Below, piece after piece: positions 7,191 to 10,020 of a stretch of 10,020 nucleotides of DNA; within the stretch, counting starts at the first letter, position 1, and every line of letters starts with the position of its first letter. Below the pieces are notes generated by a model. That model saw only the letters and a program-made list of their open reading frames with translations. It was not told the origin of the DNA and made no database searches. This DNA comes from Bacteroidales bacterium (GTDB taxonomy: Bacteria > Bacteroidota > Bacteroidia > Bacteroidales > UBA1715), in NCBI GenBank assembly GCA_031262005.1, contig JAISIO010000040.1, positions 1-10,020 of the forward strand. The letters are read 5' to 3'. The position numbers were made by a program, and so were the translations under genes.

Positions 7191-8723
7191 TTAATATGCA
7201 GTTGGTTTTCCAACACGAGTCATAGCACAACGGAAACCTAAGTCATCGGCAGCTTTATCTTGATCTAAGAAGCGACGTGAACCCGGAGCTAAGTAGTATG
7301 CTCGATCTCTCCAGCCACCACCTTTATATACTCGCGAGTGGTCGTTTACCAATGTGAACCAACCTTCCTGGGCATACAATGTTTCGCGTGTTTCGCCATT
7401 TACTTGTTGATACATAAGAGAAGAACCGGTTTCTACAACACCTTCTTCACCTTCCTCAACTTCCGGCACATCTGCATAGTCAATTGACGATTGGCGATCG
7501 CCATCTAAGTAATTAATATTATCGGCTTGACGATAGTTAGTGCGTCCAAATGCATCTTCTGTGGTAACAGGATCTTTCCACATACGACCTAAAGAATCGC
7601 GTTCTTCAAATGTTCCTTTACCCTCTTCTCCAAGTCTGTATTTTGAGAATACATTACCACGGAATGGACGGAATTCTTGCACATCTTCGGAAGAATAAGC
7701 ACGATATACGTCTAATACCCATTCATTTACATTTCCTGCCATGCAGTATAATCCATAATCGTTAGGCCAGTAAGATAACACAGGAGCTGTTATATCCGCA
7801 GCATCGTTCAATCTACCTGCAACCCCCATTTGGTCTCCTCTACCGCGTGTGAAGTTCGCCATCATTCTACCGCGTTGTTTTACTTCCGGATTACGGGTGT
7901 AGTGACCATTCCAAGGATAAATTCTACGTTCGTAAATACGTTCGTCTACCGAATTACCAATAAGAGCCAATGCTGCAAATTCCCATTCAGCTTCGGTTGG
8001 AAGTCGATATTTTGGAAGAAGAATACCGTCTTCTTCACGTACAGGACGAGTTCCTTCGCTGTTGTTTGGGTTATAGTCTTCAACGTTAGCACGAACAGCA
8101 CCTTCATACAAACCGTTCAAATAGGCTTCTGTATTGAAATTTTCTGTTCCCGCTTGGTCAATATTTTCACTTAATACACCTTCGCGGATAAGTATGCGCT
8201 CGTTTACTCGGTCGGTACGCCAAATGCAGTAATCCGATGCTTGAGTCCAACTTACACCTACTACCGGATAATTTTGATATGACGGATGGCGGAAATAGTG
8301 GTCTACCATTGGCTCGTTGTAAGCTAATTTGTTGCGCCATACCAAAGTATCGGGTAATGCAGCCCAATATACTTCTCTATTTTCAGAAAACACACGACCT
8401 ATCCAATGCAAATATTCACGATAGTCAAGGTTTTTAACTTCAGTTTCATCCATATAAAAAGACGAGACAGTTACTTTGCGTGTTGCATTGTTCCAATCGT
8501 ACATAACATCTTGTTGTACTTGCCCCATCATGAACGAACCACCTTCAATAAGCACAAGTCCCGGACCTGTTTCTTGCTCAAAATAGTCGTCATATTTTTG
8601 AAAACCTCCGTTTTTAGAGTCATTATAGTTCCACCCTGTGCTGTTTGAAACTTCTTTTGAACAAGCACCTAAAACAAAAACGCCTGCTACTAATGAATAA
8701 AGAAAAAGCTTTTTATTACTCAT
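7191..8723 (-). CDS. gldJ: GldJ-like gliding/type IX secretion lipoprotein with FGE-sulfatase fold
   Basis: A lipoprotein needed in relatives for gliding and for the type IX secretion machine. A type II signal peptide ends in the lipobox LGAC (C21 lipidated). The next residues, SKEV, lack a clear acidic surface-export signal, in keeping with a periplasm-facing anchor. The mature protein starts with TGWNYNDSKNGGF (29-41), then a formylglycine-generating-enzyme-like domain from about 56 to 503: GGSFMMGQVQ, FYMDETEVKN, YPVVGVSWTQASDY, YRLPTEAEWEFA, MAGNVNEWVLDVY, VYKGGGWRDRAYY and LGFRCAMTRV. The paired catalytic cysteines of true FGE are not seen, so a structural role is expected. An acidic insert lies at about 371-435. 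GldK/PorK shares the fold, but the N-terminal motif, MGQVQQDVMYDWNN and DTLVWRNKLAYNE favour GldJ. It lies 66 bases downstream of the PorP-like gene on the same strand and ends at a strong terminator. Confidence 0.88.
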   Translation of the reverse strand: MSNKKLFLYSLVAGVFVLGACSKEVSNSTGWNYNDSKNGGFQKYDDYFEQETGPGLVLIEGGSFMMGQVQQDVMYDWNNATRKVTVSSFYMDETEVKNLDYREYLHWIGRVFSENREVYWAALPDTLVWRNKLAYNEPMVDHYFRHPSYQNYPVVGVSWTQASDYCIWRTDRVNERILIREGVLSENIDQAGTENFNTEAYLNGLYEGAVRANVEDYNPNNSEGTRPVREEDGILLPKYRLPTEAEWEFAALALIGNSVDERIYERRIYPWNGHYTRNPEVKQRGRMMANFTRGRGDQMGVAGRLNDAADITAPVLSYWPNDYGLYCMAGNVNEWVLDVYRAYSSEDVQEFRPFRGNVFSKYRLGEEGKGTFEERDSLGRMWKDPVTTEDAFGRTNYRQADNINYLDGDRQSSIDYADVPEVEEGEEGVVETGSSLMYQQVNGETRETLYAQEGWFTLVNDHSRVYKGGGWRDRAYYLAPGSRRFLDQDKAADDLGFRCAMTRVGKPTAY

Positions 8724-8789
8724 ACTATTAAATTTAATTGATATTTGTTTTCTAATTATATTATTTTTAATGTTTTACATTTCTTCTTT

Positions 8790-9758
8790 TTAGCCTCGCG
8801 GTGATTGCACTGCGCCTAATTTTTTCCTTTGTGTTTTACAATCAAACGTATAACTGAACGAAATTTCGTGTGTATTCCAATAATTTTGTTTACGTGCATT
8901 TAATGTAATATCACAATTGTATGCAAATTTATACTTTTTTTGAACTAAACCAACAAAAAAGATAAAACTTTCTGCATTAAATGAAAAATTTTCTCGAAAT
9001 GCCACACCAAATTCAAATACATTCTTCTGAACTCTCATGCCGAGTTGCGTGTACGATGAACTTGGAGCTATGCAAATATTGAGATGTGGATACCATTGGA
9101 ACAAATATCGAAGGCTTGCGCCGCGACTTGTTTCAAAGTATCCTCCGGCATGAATAGAAATCGTGGCGTGCAAAGGATTTGTGTAGCTTTGTTTCCTGAA
9201 ATATTCTTGTATGTGTTTTGCGGTAACGCCTACATATATATTATAGGTATAGAGTAAAAGACAAGGTTCTATATCGTATAAATGTTGTTTCTGCGTAGAT
9301 AAGTCTTCGCCTGACGTGCCTATTTCGGGCGTAAACGGATTAATCATATCGGAAAATACGAGATTTTCTTTGTTAATGTTGCTAAAAAAATACCCAAGTC
9401 CAAGTCCGTATTTGAGCATTACGCCTTTGGCAATAAGTATGTCTTTTGCCACAATTGCAGACATTCCGCTGGTTTGAAATATGGAATTTTGAATGTCGTG
9501 CACAAGTGTAAAACCAATGTCGGTATTGAGAGAAGCTGCATAATTATCGAACGACAAAAAATTGGTGGAAAACAAATTACCTTCGCCAAAGTGTTTGATA
9601 CGGTATGAAGTATACAGCGTGGGGCAATTATTATTGCCGGCAAATGCAGGATTGGTATAAATATAATTGCTTGGTGTTTGCGAAAAATCTACCGACTGTG
9701 CATATAATTCCACCGATGCACAACTGAGAAAAACAAAACAAAGAAAACGCCAATTCAT
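8790..9758 (-). CDS. PorP/SprF family type IX secretion system membrane protein
   Basis: A predicted outer-membrane beta-barrel protein of 322 residues from a family tied to type IX secretion and to anchoring of secreted adhesins. The N-terminus has a signal peptide with a likely cleavage at LYA|Q (after residue 20). A Cys at 13 is not in a good lipobox. The mature start, DFSQTPSNYIYTNPAFAGNN (residues 24-43), carries the FSQ...NPAFAG hallmark of PorP/SprF. The rest alternates aromatic and polar residues as in barrel strands, and the end HEISFSYTFDCKTQRKK matches the family's final strand and basic tail. Such genes are multicopy in Bacteroidota, so this need not be the core PorP of the motor complex; I leave the symbol empty. 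It precedes the GldJ-like gene in the same orientation and is divergent from the gene at 9964. Confidence 0.88.
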   Translation of the reverse strand: MNWRFLCFVFLSCASVELYAQSVDFSQTPSNYIYTNPAFAGNNNCPTLYTSYRIKHFGEGNLFSTNFLSFDNYAASLNTDIGFTLVHDIQNSIFQTSGMSAIVAKDILIAKGVMLKYGLGLGYFFSNINKENLVFSDMINPFTPEIGTSGEDLSTQKQHLYDIEPCLLLYTYNIYVGVTAKHIQEYFRKQSYTNPLHATISIHAGGYFETSRGASLRYLFQWYPHLNICIAPSSSYTQLGMRVQKNVFEFGVAFRENFSFNAESFIFFVGLVQKKYKFAYNCDITLNARKQNYWNTHEISFSYTFDCKTQRKKLGAVQSPRG

Positions 9759-9767
9759 TGATTTTAA

Positions 9768-9813
9768 TTTTTTTGAGAGGGTATGGTTTTTCGCAGAGAC
9801 TTTTTTTTGAGAG
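9768..9813. repeat. Short direct repeat TTTTTTTGAGAG upstream of the PorP-like gene
   Basis: Two copies, at 9768-9779 and 9802-9813, are separated by 22 bases (34-base period). On the minus strand they read CTCTCAAAAAAA, and the nearer copy ends 9 bases before the PorP-like start codon, so they lie in its leader. The spacing is not a whole number of 10.5-bp turns (about 3.2). Confidence 0.45.
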
Positions 9814-9886
9814 AGCCGGTAACAAACAACGTATTGAAATTTATATTTTTATACCGTACTATAATTAGGTATAGAAAATTTATTTT

Positions 9887-9913
9887 TAGTATTTTAGCAC
9901 ACCAAAAATACTA
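9887..9913. promoter_or_regulatory. Inverted repeat overlapping a possible promoter of the PorP-gldJ unit
   Basis: TAGTATTTT (9887-9895) and AAAATACTA (9905-9913) are perfect 9-bp arms around a 9-base spacer. On the minus strand, bases 9910-9903 read TATTTTTG, a match to the Bacteroidota -7 consensus TAnnTTTG, but I find no -33 TTG at the right distance. If used, the leader to the PorP-like start would be about 140 bases. Confidence 0.3.
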
Positions 9914-9931
9914 TTTCAATTCCTAAATACG

Positions 9932-9949
9932 TATATACGGGAGTATATA
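9932..9949. promoter_or_regulatory. Small hairpin 14 bases upstream of the plus-strand start at 9964
   Basis: TATATAC and GTATATA pair perfectly around GGGA. The hairpin sits where the leader of the gene at 9964 should be; its purine loop is the only purine-rich stretch near that start. The A/T-rich stem would be weak in RNA. Function is unknown. Confidence 0.3.
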
Positions 9950-9963
9950 TTTTATTCATTTGT

Positions 9964-10020
9964 ATGAAAACACTAAAAAAACTTGTAGTTTATAGCCTTT
10001 TCTTCTTTGCTGTGCAGAAT
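9964..10020 (+). CDS. Start of a secreted or envelope protein, 3' end outside the window
   Basis: Nineteen codons are visible. They encode MKTLKKLVVYSLFFFAVQN, a Lys-rich start followed by a hydrophobic stretch, which is the n- and h-region of a signal peptide. No Shine-Dalgarno site and no clear TAnnTTTG box are seen upstream; weak Shine-Dalgarno usage is normal here. The gene is divergent from the PorP-like/gldJ unit with a 205-base gap. Because porU (the type IX sortase) lies beside gldJ in flavobacteria, that is a reasonable candidate, but 19 residues of signal peptide cannot identify it. Confidence 0.6.
   Translation, partial: MKTLKKLVVYSLFFFAVQN

Overview
The window is chromosomal DNA from a member of the Bacteroidota. 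Evidence for this is the type IX secretion/gliding proteins (a GldJ-type lipoprotein and a PorP/SprF-type protein), a ValS with the KMSKQ-type signature, a Bacteroidota-type acyltransferase with a Cys-rich tail, AT-rich intergenic DNA, and starts that mostly lack Shine-Dalgarno sequences. Order or genus cannot be fixed from the sequence alone. Coding density is high, and I see no insertion sequence, prophage, CRISPR array, tRNA or rRNA.

Layout. (1) 1-2823, plus strand: the 3' three-quarters or more of valS (5' end outside the window), then a GNAT acyltransferase that resembles the N-acylglutamate synthases of Bacteroidota arginine synthesis. (2) 2888-2917: a perfect hairpin with A and T flanks, acting as a shared terminator for two convergent transcription units. 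(3) 6966-2920, minus strand: gyrB, dnaN and a DEDDh 3'-5' exonuclease in that order, a replication cluster. The dnaN gene is bracketed by short tandem repeats: a 7-base repeat ending 3 bases before its start codon, and an 8-base repeat with a 15-bp inverted copy directly after its stop. (4) 7139-7179: a strong terminator behind the next minus-strand unit. (5) 9758-7191, minus strand: a PorP/SprF family outer-membrane protein followed by the GldJ-like lipoprotein, a type IX secretion/gliding pair. (6) 9759-9963: a divergent intergenic region with two inverted repeats and a short direct repeat, leading to a plus-strand gene at 9964 of which only the start of a signal peptide is visible.

Functionally the window joins three housekeeping themes: translation (ValS), replication and topology (GyrB, clamp, proofreading-type exonuclease), and envelope secretion/motility (GldJ, PorP). 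The genes themselves are ordinary for the phylum. I do not see a new multi-gene system. What deserves a second look is in the non-coding DNA: the tandem repeats fitted around dnaN, a near-palindrome just upstream of gyrB, and the structured divergent region at the right edge.
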